From Pseudoalteromonas umbrosa (GTDB taxonomy: Bacteria; Pseudomonadota; Gammaproteobacteria; Enterobacterales; Alteromonadaceae), in contig NZ_JASJUU010000009.1 in assembly GCF_030125375.1 (NCBI RefSeq), forward strand, positions 91,621 through 155,620: a DNA stretch of 64,000 nucleotides, written 5' to 3'. The position numbers and the translations under genes were made by a program. The notes beneath the pieces were generated by a model, which did no database searches, had not been told where the DNA came from, and saw only the letters and a program-made list of their open reading frames with translations. Position 1 is the first letter of the stretch. Each line of letters opens with the position of its first letter. Below, piece by piece: positions 24,584-33,892 of the stretch.

Positions 24584-25192
24584 CTAACTTAAACTCAAAT
24601 TAAGAGTGCCGCGCTTTGGCGATGCTGATTTATAGCTGATCTCACAGGTCGCGTGCAAAAGTTTCACCCATGTCTGCAATGATTCATTGTGCTCACCTAG
24701 TAAGCTCGCTGCCAAACACGCACGCTCAACCAGCTGCTGCTGCTGTAAAAAGTTATGCCAGTCTTTATCAACAACGCGTTTAACCAAAGAAGCCAAATAG
24801 AGTAATTTGACATAATCAGGTGCCAATATTAATTGTTCAACCTCTGCCTTCCACTTGTTCGAGGCCGTCTTAAACTGGTTTTGTGCCACCTGCACCGGTG
24901 CAAAATATGACAACGCATTCACCAGATCAGGTAATTGACGCTCAGCCAGTAAAATACGCCAATCTGGCTCCCTATGCGGTAAAGACATCAACAACCCTAC
25001 AGCGAAAGGTAGCGCCTCATCACCCAATGCATTTTTAAGATCCGCTAAAAACCGCAACTGTGTAATTGTATTGGCTTCACCAAATTGCTCAGCACTGAGC
25101 GCAATCGCGTCACGCATTAAACTATCAACGCTTAACTCTTCCCCTAAGAACTTTTCAAGTTCTAGTAAGAGCGTGGTTTCACCGTTTGACAT
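24584..25192 (-). CDS. Hypothetical protein
   Basis: This 202-residue protein starts at ATG 25192 after TTGAGGGG on its strand; an upstream frame to 25243 crosses the promoter and is rejected. It is mainly helical with Leu-rich repeats of helices (FLADLKNALGDEALPFAVGLLM, then YVKLLYLASLVKRVV). No motif identifies it. It shares a divergent promoter region with the 25341 gene. Confidence 0.65.
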   Translation of the reverse strand: MSNGETTLLLELEKFLGEELSVDSLMRDAIALSAEQFGEANTITQLRFLADLKNALGDEALPFAVGLLMSLPHREPDWRILLAERQLPDLVNALSYFAPVQVAQNQFKTASNKWKAEVEQLILAPDYVKLLYLASLVKRVVDKDWHNFLQQQQLVERACLAASLLGEHNESLQTWVKLLHATCEISYKSASPKRGTLNLSLS

Positions 25193-25213
25193 CGTTAATA
25201 ACCCCTCAATATG

Positions 25214-25256
25214 TTGTACAATATGTGTTTTAAAACCAACCAATCGAATTGTACAA
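25214..25256. promoter_or_regulatory. Paired TTGTACAA sites in a divergent promoter region
   Basis: Copies at 25214-25221 and 25249-25256 start 35 bp apart, about three helical turns, between genes starting at 25192 (minus) and 25341 (plus). Confidence 0.6.
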
Positions 25257-25340
25257 TGAATTTTATTTTAAGTCGCCGTTCCAGTGGCACTTATCATGTA
25301 AAACACAATCTTGATGATGACAATACAGGTGTAACACAGT

Positions 25341-25664
25341 ATGACAAACATAATTCCAGATGCGCCAAAAGCGGAACGCGTAGGCGACATTATCTTTTGC
25401 GATAAATTACCTTACCCTACTGATTATATTAAACAAAAGCTAACTTGCGTGGTGTTTGTACCAAACGATGACACCCTAATCAGTATTGCTCGACATGCCA
25501 TTATAATGATGATTAACCACGGTCGGCTGCGCGATGATATGGTACGTTTACGTCGGGTTGCCGATGGCGAAGAATATGACTTCGACGCCATGATCCAAGG
25601 CGTATTAGAAGACATCACAAAAGCGGAGGCCTCACAAGCGCCAAAAATAATCACTGACCTTTAG
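25341..25664 (+). CDS. Hypothetical protein
   Basis: This 107-residue protein looks alpha/beta, with an internal beta strand (LTCVVFVPNDD) and a helix with a hydrophobic face (LISIARHAIIMMINHGRL). The ribosome-binding site is weak. No family is recognised. It begins a short plus-strand run with the next gene. Confidence 0.6.
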   Translation: MTNIIPDAPKAERVGDIIFCDKLPYPTDYIKQKLTCVVFVPNDDTLISIARHAIIMMINHGRLRDDMVRLRRVADGEEYDFDAMIQGVLEDITKAEASQAPKIITDL

Positions 25665-25773
25665 TCCCTAAAAGCTTGCACTGTAACAGGTTTTGCCCTA
25701 TATTTTTGTGCTGACTCCATTGGGGTCAGACAAAAATAATTGAGACTGATAGATAAGTGAATTGAGAATAACT

Positions 25774-26652
25774 ATGTCCCTTTCTTCTGTACAAGTCGCT
25801 GACGTACAGCGCGCAATGGCAAACAAGCATGCTGGACGCTTTATGATGAAAGCGCCAATAAATAACCCGATGCCGAGAGGTAAAGCAAAACCCATGATAA
25901 GCACTGCACAACTTATCAGTGCAATGCATAACAGTAAGCTTGATGCGGTATTTAATAGCCGTATAGACTCGTGGCATATGGGCATGTCCCACTTGTTGGC
26001 CGCAGGTCACACAACCGATGCACAAGCCAAACATTTACATCACTTGGCCAGAGCCAGCGCGCTCTTTGATCAGTTCTGTGTTGGACTGAGCGTCAACACC
26101 ACAGAGCAGCGTGTTTACTTGGCTTTCCAATTGATTAATCATGCCGGTGAAGCCCAACTACCCAGTGAAGATGTGGTGGCCAGTGCCATCGATGACTTGG
26201 CGCAAAGTACCCGTTTATTTTCATTCTATACCTACGTGCAGCATAGCGATGGAAAACGCTCTTGGTGTGATTTTAGTGGCGTTGACCCAGTGGCTTATCA
26301 AAGTGCCATTGACCAATCATATTGTGAAGCCGCTCTTGCAGATATAGATGGCGGGTTTGTCTTAACGTTTAGTTACCATGCTCTATATGTTGCCACCTGT
26401 GACAACGACACTGAATTATCCAAAGGCGTAGGCGTAATAAGCGAAGGGGCATACAAAACCAAATACCATTTATCAGAGCCTTATCAGGATACCTCGCCGG
26501 GTGAGCTTAGTCTGCGCGTGGGTGAATATCGACGTTCAATGCAGGCTGCACAAAATGTGCGGATTATGTCTTGTACTACCCGTAACAAGCGGTCATCCGC
26601 CACTAAAGCAAATAAAAAAGCGGCGGCAAAAGCACGTAAAAAGCGTAGATAA
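25774..26652 (+). CDS. Hypothetical protein with very basic C-terminus
   Basis: This 292-residue protein starts at ATG 25774 behind TTGAGAATAACT; TTG 25762 is rejected. The first 245 residues are mixed alpha/beta. The last 30 residues (ATKANKKAAAKARKKRR) are nearly pure Lys/Arg/Ala and probably bind nucleic acid. It precedes the RNase H gene by three bases, so the pair may act on RNA or DNA together. Confidence 0.65.
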   Translation: MSLSSVQVADVQRAMANKHAGRFMMKAPINNPMPRGKAKPMISTAQLISAMHNSKLDAVFNSRIDSWHMGMSHLLAAGHTTDAQAKHLHHLARASALFDQFCVGLSVNTTEQRVYLAFQLINHAGEAQLPSEDVVASAIDDLAQSTRLFSFYTYVQHSDGKRSWCDFSGVDPVAYQSAIDQSYCEAALADIDGGFVLTFSYHALYVATCDNDTELSKGVGVISEGAYKTKYHLSEPYQDTSPGELSLRVGEYRRSMQAAQNVRIMSCTTRNKRSSATKANKKAAAKARKKRR

Positions 26653-26655
26653 ATC

Positions 26656-27294
26656 ATGGCAAAGCGCAACCCAACTTGTCAGCAATTACGCACTGCATTG
26701 GACCCAGAGCGATTAGCGGAGCAACTCGCTTATGCCTTGCCACGTGCCTACTCTAGACCCGCGCTGTATCTATTTTGCGATGGTGGTGTGGTCTATAGAC
26801 GCGATAAAATCAGTAACAAAGTCGACTCAACTGGACCTGGTGGATGGGGGTGTGCTTTTTTACTGGTCGATGAAGACACTTCGGCCTATCTGAGCTGTTT
26901 GCGTGGTAATCACCCCAATACAACCAATAACCAAATGGAGCTGCATGCCGTGAATCACGCCTTATTGCAGCTCAAAGAGCTTGATGACATTAGCACTGGG
27001 CAAGTTCGGCTCCATATCATTTCCGACTCCCAATATGTGGTTAAAGGCGCAACACAGTGGCTTGATGGCTGGAAAGCAAGGCACTTTGAAGGGGTGAAGA
27101 ACTTACCGTACTGGCAGCAATTTTTGCTCGCTAGCCAAGGCTTAAAGCCGACTTGGCACCACTGCCGTGGACACCGTAATGCCGCTGACTTTCCCGCCAG
27201 AAGCTGGGATAAATTTACCGCCATCGGTAATGATATTGCCGATAAGCTTGCAACACTCGGGCGGCTCGAACTCACGTCCCAAAAAAGCCGGTAA
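26656..27294 (+). CDS. rnhA: Ribonuclease HI
   Basis: This 212-residue enzyme cleaves the RNA strand of RNA-DNA hybrids, removing primers during replication. The four catalytic acids are visible: D42 (FCDGG), E95 (NNQMEL), D124 (SDSQYVV) and D193 (GNDIAD). The conserved W after the SDSQY helix is also present. Residues 1-35 are an extra N-terminal stretch not found in E. coli RNase HI (155 residues). It ends in a terminator that overlaps the stop codon. Confidence 0.92.
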   Translation: MAKRNPTCQQLRTALDPERLAEQLAYALPRAYSRPALYLFCDGGVVYRRDKISNKVDSTGPGGWGCAFLLVDEDTSAYLSCLRGNHPNTTNNQMELHAVNHALLQLKELDDISTGQVRLHIISDSQYVVKGATQWLDGWKARHFEGVKNLPYWQQFLLASQGLKPTWHHCRGHRNAADFPARSWDKFTAIGNDIADKLATLGRLELTSQKSR

Positions 27295-27305
27295 TCACCG
27301 GCTTT
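27284..27305. terminator. Terminator overlapping the rnhA stop
   Basis: AAAGCCGGT pairs with ACCGGCTTT around AATC. The TAA stop codon (27292-27294) lies in the hairpin. Confidence 0.8.
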
Positions 27306-27328
27306 CTCTATACTATTAAAAACACCTT

Positions 27329-28258
27329 CTATTTATTAGCAATCCGCGTCACATCAACGGTTTGGTACAAGGTATGGTTTAAGGCATCTAACATGGGACT
27401 GTCATTGATGCGCGTCAACGCCGCGTCTAACCAATGCAGTAAATCACTCACGACCAAGCTATGTAACCAAGCCACACGCACCACCACAGTATCAGCACAA
27501 AAAGGCAGTTCAGCCAACTTGAAGGTCACCCCTTCTTGGTCCATCAAGGTTTTACGAACATGGTTTTCTAACGAGCCCAAAGCATTGGTTTGATTGTGCT
27601 CAGCCAGCCCATCAAGCTGAGTACACAGACCTTGCTCGGTGTCACCAGATAAAATCGCATGGCGTATCGTCGGCTCGCCATCAGTCGGTACACGTAACTC
27701 ACTCAATAAGCTCGACAACAGCGTTTCAACGTGCAAAATATGGTGTGGCTTAGCAGGAGCAGAACCCGCTTTTTCGGTCAGTGTAATGGCAGGGTTACGT
27801 TTGACATTCACAAGCAAATCAAAGTGTTTCATGGTGATCAACTTACAGCGGTCTATATACTGAATAAGGCGCGTGTAGTGTTGCTCAGACAGCTCCGTAG
27901 TGGCCACTATGTCTGCCAATGTATAAGCGGCCATGCACATCGGCGTCCTATCGGTGATAAACCCGCCGGAATGCGCGCTCCATTGCTTATCGGCATGATC
28001 AAGCAAGTAGTTTTGCGCATCTAAGCGTGCAGTAAAATCATTGTGATAAGTGGCCTCTGAATTAAACCCTACACTGGCCAAGGTTTGCGAAGCTTGGGTA
28101 CTGATAAATGGTAAACCGGTTGCCTCACTGTACTTTTCAGCCAAGGTGGTTTTTCCGGTGCGCTGAGCGCCTGTCAGACCGATACGCGTGTGTTTTGTCA
28201 TATCATCAAGCAGTGAATCTGTTTTTGCTTGTGCTAAAGACATCGCAATATGCTTCAT
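27329..28258 (-). CDS. P-loop kinase-like protein
   Basis: This 309-residue protein has a Walker A motif GAQRTGKTT at residues 30-38. A GGFITDRTPMCM segment near residue 98 resembles the second conserved Asp-Arg step of nucleoside or nucleotide kinases (NadR/AAA_28-like family). The C-terminal third is less conserved and holds hydrophobic helices. It may act in nucleotide metabolism beside thyA and rnhA, but substrate is unknown. ATG 28258 follows AAGGGGAACACCCA. No terminator is visible on its strand before rnhA beyond the shared hairpin. Confidence 0.65.
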   Translation of the reverse strand: MKHIAMSLAQAKTDSLLDDMTKHTRIGLTGAQRTGKTTLAEKYSEATGLPFISTQASQTLASVGFNSEATYHNDFTARLDAQNYLLDHADKQWSAHSGGFITDRTPMCMAAYTLADIVATTELSEQHYTRLIQYIDRCKLITMKHFDLLVNVKRNPAITLTEKAGSAPAKPHHILHVETLLSSLLSELRVPTDGEPTIRHAILSGDTEQGLCTQLDGLAEHNQTNALGSLENHVRKTLMDQEGVTFKLAELPFCADTVVVRVAWLHSLVVSDLLHWLDAALTRINDSPMLDALNHTLYQTVDVTRIANK

Positions 28259-28406
28259 TGGGTGTTCCCCTTTATAAATTTTTCTTAAGTATCAATTACG
28301 AGCGTTTAAACTCGGCTGCATTCTAGCACTTCTCAACGCGTCCCTGCCAGTGAAATTAATTAGATTAATTGCTGAAACATAGCGCCATTTGTGGATATAA
28401 TAACGA

Positions 28407-28414
28407 TTGTACAA
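28407..28414 (+). promoter_or_regulatory. ATTGTACAATG element in a divergent region
   Basis: A directional copy followed 21 bp later by TTGAGAC (28436-28442), then the gene start at 28460. Confidence 0.55.
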
Positions 28415-28459
28415 TGATAAAAAACGATCATTAATTTGAGACACAGAAATGGAGCCACT

Positions 28460-29932
28460 ATGAGCACGCTTGATCACGTCGCCACTTTATTTGAAGATTT
28501 AGTCCAACAGCTAAATACCCAGCATATTCAGAAGCCCCAACAAGGCGTCAAGTTTCATCAGGATGCATCACTGCTGCATGCGTTAAGTAACCCAGACTAC
28601 TATCAACAACAAATACTGCGTGTTGTGTCGGTTGCAGAACTATTAACAGTTGCAGCCAATTCAGCAGTGCGTGCACGCGGCTATCAAGCGCAGGGGCAAG
28701 ACGAATTTGTAACATTGCATCGCGCTTTATTAACGGCCCAATTAAAGCTGTCTTCGGCACTCAGTATTGCTGGCGCAGAGCTAGTGCGCATAAAAGACTG
28801 TCCAACCCACAACCTCAATCACTCAGCAGCCAGAGCCGTACAGGACATCTTTGTCAATGCCGTTCATGGTCGGGCGTACTTGGACCAACTTGTTGAAATA
28901 TTGACGATTTGGGCAACTTCAATCAAAGCGCTATGCAGCCACTCAAACCTACATCGCTATCACAAAGCCCTGCGCAGTTATTTTGATGACATTGTCACGA
29001 CCACTGCTGTACTGTGTAATTTAACCCATACGCCATTCAGTCAACCTCGTGCAACGGCACCGCAAGTTACTCAAGCCCAATCGGCCCCAAGTAGTGCCCC
29101 GCTCTACAACACACAACGCGATCATGTCGATTACTTTGATTGGAGCGAGCACCAAACATTTACTCAGGTAATTAAGGTCAATAACGCCGCCGCAGCAACG
29201 GGTAAGATCAATATCAAAGCACACAGTGCGCAGCCTGTTGTGGAAGCCGATATCCGCTATCAATTCAGCGATAAAAAAGTGCCAGTTCAAGATAACATCT
29301 TATTTAGTTTTAGTGAGTTAGATGAGTCACACGGCGGCGCAATTGCGCTGAATACCGCACAAAAAGATGTTAACGACGCCGTGTTCTGGTTGCTTGGCAA
29401 CGAAAGTGGGATAGTCTGGAGTAGTACATTGATGACCTACTTTGACTTACTCAATGCCGCAGCAGAAAAGCTGCAACAATCCAACGGTAAGTTCAAAGCT
29501 GCAACACGTGATATGCGTCAAACTGCACAGCGCATCGAAAACATTTTAGTCAATGATATCAAGCAAGTGCTAAACGATATTGGTTTATGGGATGAAGCGC
29601 CACAAGGGGCTAATAATCGCCGTATTGCAACCAAATACAAGCGCATCTTGGTTGAGATCAACCCAGACAAAGCACTGCTGAATTTGCTAGACGCACTGAC
29701 CGAACAAGGAGCGGACGGCTTCATCTCCTGTTTTAGTAAAGTGCTATTTGCGCTTGCCAATGCCCACGATGAAGTTAAAAAAGGTGCCTTACTAGATACA
29801 TTAGACGATAAAGAGCGCAAAAAAGTCGTTGCGCTACTAGCGCATCTGAGTTTGGCCATTGGCAAAGAACTTGATAAATTATCAAAGCAAATGAGCACAG
29901 AGCAGCCAGATCAAGCAACCGAGTCTAAGTGA
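28460..29932 (+). CDS. Hypothetical protein, probably structural
   Basis: This 490-residue protein starts at ATG 28460 with GGAG upstream; the in-frame TTG at 28436 lies within the leader motif. It is Ala/Gln/Asn-rich and helical at both ends, with a beta-rich centre from about residue 215 to 285. No motif identifies it. Its position just before a run of virion genes suggests a structural role; inference only. Confidence 0.65.
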   Translation: MSTLDHVATLFEDLVQQLNTQHIQKPQQGVKFHQDASLLHALSNPDYYQQQILRVVSVAELLTVAANSAVRARGYQAQGQDEFVTLHRALLTAQLKLSSALSIAGAELVRIKDCPTHNLNHSAARAVQDIFVNAVHGRAYLDQLVEILTIWATSIKALCSHSNLHRYHKALRSYFDDIVTTTAVLCNLTHTPFSQPRATAPQVTQAQSAPSSAPLYNTQRDHVDYFDWSEHQTFTQVIKVNNAAAATGKINIKAHSAQPVVEADIRYQFSDKKVPVQDNILFSFSELDESHGGAIALNTAQKDVNDAVFWLLGNESGIVWSSTLMTYFDLLNAAAEKLQQSNGKFKAATRDMRQTAQRIENILVNDIKQVLNDIGLWDEAPQGANNRRIATKYKRILVEINPDKALLNLLDALTEQGADGFISCFSKVLFALANAHDEVKKGALLDTLDDKERKKVVALLAHLSLAIGKELDKLSKQMSTEQPDQATESK

Positions 29933-29950
29933 TAACTTGCTTGTCACTTT

Positions 29951-29989
29951 TTGTACAGCACTTTTACGACCTACAAAAGTGTTGTACAA
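29951..29989 (+). promoter_or_regulatory. Hairpin flanked by TTGTACAG and TTGTACAAT
   Basis: TTGTACAG (29951-29958) and TTGTACAA (29982-29989) flank CACTTTT and AAAAGTG arms, 31 bp apart start to start. The arrangement can act as terminator hairpin and promoter/operator for the next gene. Confidence 0.5.
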
Positions 29990-30046
29990 TGTTAAATGCT
30001 ACTTACTTTGAATAAGCCTATTTTAATTGAGACGAGATAACGAATT

Positions 30047-30547
30047 ATGTTTTTAATCAATAATACCCAAGGTCGTGTTTCATTCCCGATCAAAAGTCAC
30101 AATAAAGTGATCACTTTATCACCGGGTGAGAAATCAGAAGAGTTTGATGACAAGCTGTATACTGAGCTGGCACCATACATACGCGCTTTTAACTTATCAA
30201 TGGAAGGCTATCAAGCGACACATGGCTCAGTAGTGCGCAAACATTCAGGCAACACTGTAACATCTGATCCGAAGGAAAATTCAGGGGCTTATAAAGCCAA
30301 AGAGCGTGAAAAGAAAGCGAATGACTTTGCACTAGCCAGATCAAAAGCGGCAATGGATGTCATTGAAAGCAATAAAGCGGCCAAGCAAAAGGCATCTGAA
30401 AAACTTGCTGAAGCTGAGCAAAAGGCTGAGCAAAACGTGGCTGAGACACCGACTGAGACGAAAGCAAAATCGACCTCGAAATCTCCTAAAGCGGCTACTA
30501 AGCGCACGCGTCGCTCTACTTTAAACCGTAAAGCAAACGCTAAGTAA
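30047..30547 (+). CDS. Hypothetical protein with Lys/Ala-rich tail
   Basis: This 166-residue protein has a short beta-rich N-terminal domain (residues 1-55, with ITLSPGEKSEEF) and then an extended helical, Lys/Ala/Glu-rich tail ending in a basic stretch (ATKRTRRSTLNRK). A similar short N-terminal pattern occurs in the 56-residue protein before the tail sheath, so this may be a shared small module. It is preceded by TTGAGAC (30027-30033). Head decoration or DNA-associated roles are possible; none is shown. Confidence 0.6.
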   Translation: MFLINNTQGRVSFPIKSHNKVITLSPGEKSEEFDDKLYTELAPYIRAFNLSMEGYQATHGSVVRKHSGNTVTSDPKENSGAYKAKEREKKANDFALARSKAAMDVIESNKAAKQKASEKLAEAEQKAEQNVAETPTETKAKSTSKSPKAATKRTRRSTLNRKANAK

Positions 30548-30623
30548 ACCAATTTAAGAGCTTCGGGCAGTATGTTGATAAAGGGCGCTGTTGACTGCGC
30601 CTTTTCTCGTAACGGAGCCTAAT

Positions 30624-31316
30624 ATGACACTAGACGAATTGATCGACTATGTAATGACCGAGAGTGGTGAGTTCATAGTTGGAGAGCTTGAAACCACGCA
30701 GATAAACCGCCACCGCTTCCACTTGATAGTCAAACGCGCCCTCGCGATTTACAGCAAATATCGTCCCTTGGTAGACCGCCAAACTTTAACCGTAAATGCT
30801 GCATTAGATTTGACCGATCAAAGCTTAGGGTTTACGCCTGAATGGGTATCCCGCGTGGTGCCAGTCAGCGACTCAAGTACCAGTAATATGCAAAGTGCTG
30901 CGGCCTTTATTTACGGCAATGCCGGTGGATTATCAGACCCTTACTTTGCCACCAGCCGACCTCGCCAAATACCTTGGGAATACAACAAGCCGATCCTGTC
31001 TGTGTCAGGCACTGCGGGACTCTATGACGTCACCATGCACCGTCACCATACACTGAGTAACATCAGAAAGGATGACAAAAACTTGGTGACACACGCCGAA
31101 GTAGACAGCATTGATTATTCTGACGATATCTTTTTTGACATATTAGTGGGCTTCTTTTTGATGTCTCTTGGACGTTCAAGACGCGCATTTACGCTCAATG
31201 ACCTACCCGTCACCATGGACGCCAGTGACTTGGTGTCTGAAGGAGAAGACAAAGTCAATGACGCCAAAGAGCGCTTAACCGAACAGTCGAGTTGGTATCT
31301 TGCACTGGGTGAATAA
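30624..31316 (+). CDS. Probable neck or head-tail connector protein
   Basis: This 230-residue protein starts at ATG 30624 after ACGGAGCCTAAT; the in-frame TTG at 30591 lies upstream. Its N-terminal helix-rich part (TLDELIDYVMTES) followed by a beta-rich centre and an acidic helix at the end resembles phage neck/connector proteins. The assignment is by context and fold pattern, not by a motif. A hairpin terminator follows. Confidence 0.5.
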   Translation: MTLDELIDYVMTESGEFIVGELETTQINRHRFHLIVKRALAIYSKYRPLVDRQTLTVNAALDLTDQSLGFTPEWVSRVVPVSDSSTSNMQSAAAFIYGNAGGLSDPYFATSRPRQIPWEYNKPILSVSGTAGLYDVTMHRHHTLSNIRKDDKNLVTHAEVDSIDYSDDIFFDILVGFFLMSLGRSRRAFTLNDLPVTMDASDLVSEGEDKVNDAKERLTEQSSWYLALGE

Positions 31317-31326
31317 TCATAGCCAA

Positions 31327-31346
31327 TGAGGGGCGATTGCCCCTCA
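31327..31346 (+). terminator. GC-rich hairpin
   Basis: TGAGGGGC pairs with GCCCCTCA around GATT. No long T run follows. Confidence 0.6.
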
Positions 31347-31371
31347 CAATTATATCGAGACTGAGACAACC

Positions 31372-31869
31372 ATGACCACAATTGTAGAACTCATTCGCGG
31401 CACCGAGGCCGTAAGAGACCGTGCAGAGGCCGCAGATGGATATGTACGGATGGAAAACTCACGCTATGCTGCGGGCACTAAAACCTTGATGTTCAGTGCC
31501 GCCATTAATAGTGAATCCAAATCTAGCTCACGCTATAGCGCGGTTATCATGTTTCAAGGCGTCGAGTTTGCTGACAGTCGTCGCGGCAGCTTTAGCCTGC
31601 CTTTTGAGGTGAATGGCAAACGGGTGTATGTTGAGAAACCCAAGATGTCAAAGCACGACGTGCGTATACGCTGCTCATGCACTGACTACACTCATACTTG
31701 GGCATGGTGGAACAACAAGCATGATGCCCTCTTTGGTAAAAAGTTTCCGCCTTACCGCCGCAAGACAAACAATCGTCCACAGCGCAACAAGGTCAAGCAA
31801 CCAGGCATGTGCAAACATTTACTGGCTTTGATTGAACGACTCAGAAATACAGGGATTATCAGCCGCTAA
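31372..31869 (+). CDS. SWIM-type zinc-finger-like protein
   Basis: This 165-residue protein carries the SWIM-type pattern C-x-C (RIRCSCTDY), a long basic linker and C-x-H (GMCKHLLALI). SWIM domains bind zinc and often DNA or protein partners. The N-terminal half is beta-rich. The start has the leader TGAGAC (31362-31367) just upstream. It may be a virion-associated or regulatory protein; the context favours virion. Confidence 0.65.
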   Translation: MTTIVELIRGTEAVRDRAEAADGYVRMENSRYAAGTKTLMFSAAINSESKSSSRYSAVIMFQGVEFADSRRGSFSLPFEVNGKRVYVEKPKMSKHDVRIRCSCTDYTHTWAWWNNKHDALFGKKFPPYRRKTNNRPQRNKVKQPGMCKHLLALIERLRNTGIISR

Positions 31870-31937
31870 CGCCTTGATATCAGCCAGAGGCTGGCTCAAT
31901 GATTGACTATCGCACTGCCTAATACAATCAAAACACA

Positions 31938-31945
31938 TTGTACAA
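31938..31945 (+). promoter_or_regulatory. CATTGTACAATG promoter/operator element
   Basis: A full 12-base palindrome, about 100 bp upstream of the next gene. TTGAGAC follows at 32010-32016. Confidence 0.55.
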
Positions 31946-32038
31946 TGTTTTCTACGTGATAGTATTAAACACACAGACAATTAGTTATAATTGTATTATC
32001 GATACCGAGTTGAGACTGTCTGTTAGGAGACATGAAGA

Positions 32039-32284
32039 ATGGCATTATCATTTGCTGTTGATTCTACACTTGCGCGCTATGTGAAATCATTGGCACAACG
32101 CGCAACCACAGAACACAGCACCTTAACACCAGCAGAACGCTCCGTGCTCCTTATGAGCGCCCTAGCAGCGGCCAGCAACATTGAACATGAAGCCTTGCGT
32201 TTAACAACCATAAAATGGGTCAACGCACGCGCCACTCGCATTGATTTCAACCCCAGAAAAAGCGCTGCAAAGGGGCCAGAATAA
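32039..32284 (+). CDS. Small hypothetical protein
   Basis: This 81-residue protein is mainly helical and ends in a basic segment. It begins a five-gene run and its TAA stop is directly followed by the next ATG. The TTAGGAGACATGAAGA leader precedes it. No family recognised. Confidence 0.6.
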   Translation: MALSFAVDSTLARYVKSLAQRATTEHSTLTPAERSVLLMSALAAASNIEHEALRLTTIKWVNARATRIDFNPRKSAAKGPE

Positions 32285-33361
32285 ATGGCGTTTTCATTTC
32301 ACAGAAGTGGCTATCAAAGTCATATCACCATGATGAAAGACCTTGTCACTGACATGGTCGAAACAGGCATGTTCAAATCTGTGACCATACAGCAAGCGGA
32401 TAATAATTTTATCATCCACCCGAAACTACTTGAAAGTGAAGTGCCTTTTTCTTGCTTACTTGAAGTCATGCCAGAGGGCAATGCCATGTTAACTGGCAAT
32501 CAGCACTCATGGCGTATCATGTTTAAAGTAGAGTGGAATCAATGTCGCATATATGTGGCCCCTGCACTTCAACTGCCGGATACAGGGTTTTTGACACAGG
32601 TGCTGGGCGAGTATGAGCAACTACTTGGCTGGGATCATGTCGGTGTCATTGGCAGTGATATCGGTAACACAGGTATCCCGTTTATAGACCGAACATACCT
32701 AAGTAAGTCAGCACCCGCTTACCCTATGGGATTTGTTTTAACTCTAACAAATAGAGGGTTTGTGTTTTTCACCTACGAAGAGACATTCGATGATGCCAGC
32801 GTATGGCACGATGGTTCTTGGTTCAGCTGGCTGTGTGTTCAGCGCCCCGTCGACCCTGAGTCAGGAGAACCACTGGTCAGTGAAATGTCACCTGTCTTTG
32901 CCGCCTATGAAATCAAGAACGGGCAAGGTCACAAGCGTAACAAGTTTGTTGTTCGAGAGTCTGATGTGGTGGTGCCAACCAAATCTAAGCCTGCTTGGCG
33001 CTTTATGCGCATGGAAAATGCCATCATGCCCCATGCCGATGCTGAGGTGAACTACTTCACCGAAGAAAATAGCGCTAAAGTCTTCTACCCGCATAACCTC
33101 AACACCCGTCGCTACCGCTATAAACATGTTATGGATCTCATTGCATTCAGTGAAGCCCGCTTATTTGGTAGCTTGCAGAACATCGAATTTTCGAAAGTGT
33201 TTCGAGAGCAAATTGCACGTAAATACAAAACCGTGATCAACCACGCTCAAGAATCATCAGGGACCATCATATTCATTATGATTAACGGTGCCGAAATACG
33301 TGAACACGTCAGAAGCGTCGTGGACGAATCAAGTAACTGGCTAACGGCAATGATGTCGTAG
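32285..33361 (+). CDS. Virion-type paralogue family, copy 1 (FVVRESD family)
   Basis: This 358-residue protein is the first of six related proteins between 32.3 and 41.0 kb. The shared order is a strand ending xxNRGFVFFTYEE, then SWLCVQRPVD with a GEPL turn, then xPVFAAYEI, then FVVRESDV and finally NTRRYRYKHVMDLIAFS. Nothing indicates an enzyme. The family is probably structural, based on its place among virion genes; I do not recognise it. It begins immediately after the preceding stop. Confidence 0.75.
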   Translation: MAFSFHRSGYQSHITMMKDLVTDMVETGMFKSVTIQQADNNFIIHPKLLESEVPFSCLLEVMPEGNAMLTGNQHSWRIMFKVEWNQCRIYVAPALQLPDTGFLTQVLGEYEQLLGWDHVGVIGSDIGNTGIPFIDRTYLSKSAPAYPMGFVLTLTNRGFVFFTYEETFDDASVWHDGSWFSWLCVQRPVDPESGEPLVSEMSPVFAAYEIKNGQGHKRNKFVVRESDVVVPTKSKPAWRFMRMENAIMPHADAEVNYFTEENSAKVFYPHNLNTRRYRYKHVMDLIAFSEARLFGSLQNIEFSKVFREQIARKYKTVINHAQESSGTIIFIMINGAEIREHVRSVVDESSNWLTAMMS

Positions 33362-33390
33362 CAACCAAACAAAATAAAGAGACTGTGAAA

Positions 33391-33885
33391 ATGACACGAG
33401 CACAAAATATCATTGCGCGCTATAACACACTAATAAACCAGAATAGTGCGTTGTCTAACGTTGATGAAGGACTAGAAGATCTAGTGATTACAGAAGCGGG
33501 ACAAAAGACATTATCGCGCATCAACAGCTACCTAAAAAGCAAGATCAAAGAATTTAACGTCATGATGAAATGGGATTGGCCATCGCTCAACCCTTCACTG
33601 CGTCAACTCAACAGCGACGACCTTGAATGGAAAGTTACTGTAAATAGCCAATCTAATGGCGAAGAGTTTGTAACAGATATGGTGACTTGGGCAGAGGGCG
33701 CACTGGTCCCTGCGGTAAAACAAGAGTTCGCTGGAGAAAAGTACAAAGTAAAAGCGTCAGTTGCGCACAAGATCTTCCCAAGAGAAGATGGCGGCCAAAT
33801 CCAATTTGCCACCGTCACCGTACAGCTGAGCAAGCTGAAAAAAGCGGGGCTAGTGGCGTTATCGGACAAGAAAAAAGAGGCATAA
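33391..33885 (+). CDS. Hypothetical protein inserted between paralogue copies
   Basis: This 164-residue protein has no visible relation to its neighbours. It starts at ATG 33391 (GTG 33385 also in frame). It is Lys-rich and alpha/beta, with an ending of charged residues. It lies between paralogue copies 1 and 2 and is transcribed with them. Function unknown. Confidence 0.65.
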   Translation: MTRAQNIIARYNTLINQNSALSNVDEGLEDLVITEAGQKTLSRINSYLKSKIKEFNVMMKWDWPSLNPSLRQLNSDDLEWKVTVNSQSNGEEFVTDMVTWAEGALVPAVKQEFAGEKYKVKASVAHKIFPREDGGQIQFATVTVQLSKLKKAGLVALSDKKKEA

Positions 33886-33892
33886 TAGCGAC

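Noticed and set aside
25256..25405. Short plus-strand frame starting at the TTGTACAATG site (MNFILSRRSSG...)
   Set aside because: It overlaps the better-supported 107-residue gene in another frame and its C-terminal part is an Arg-rich out-of-frame reading.
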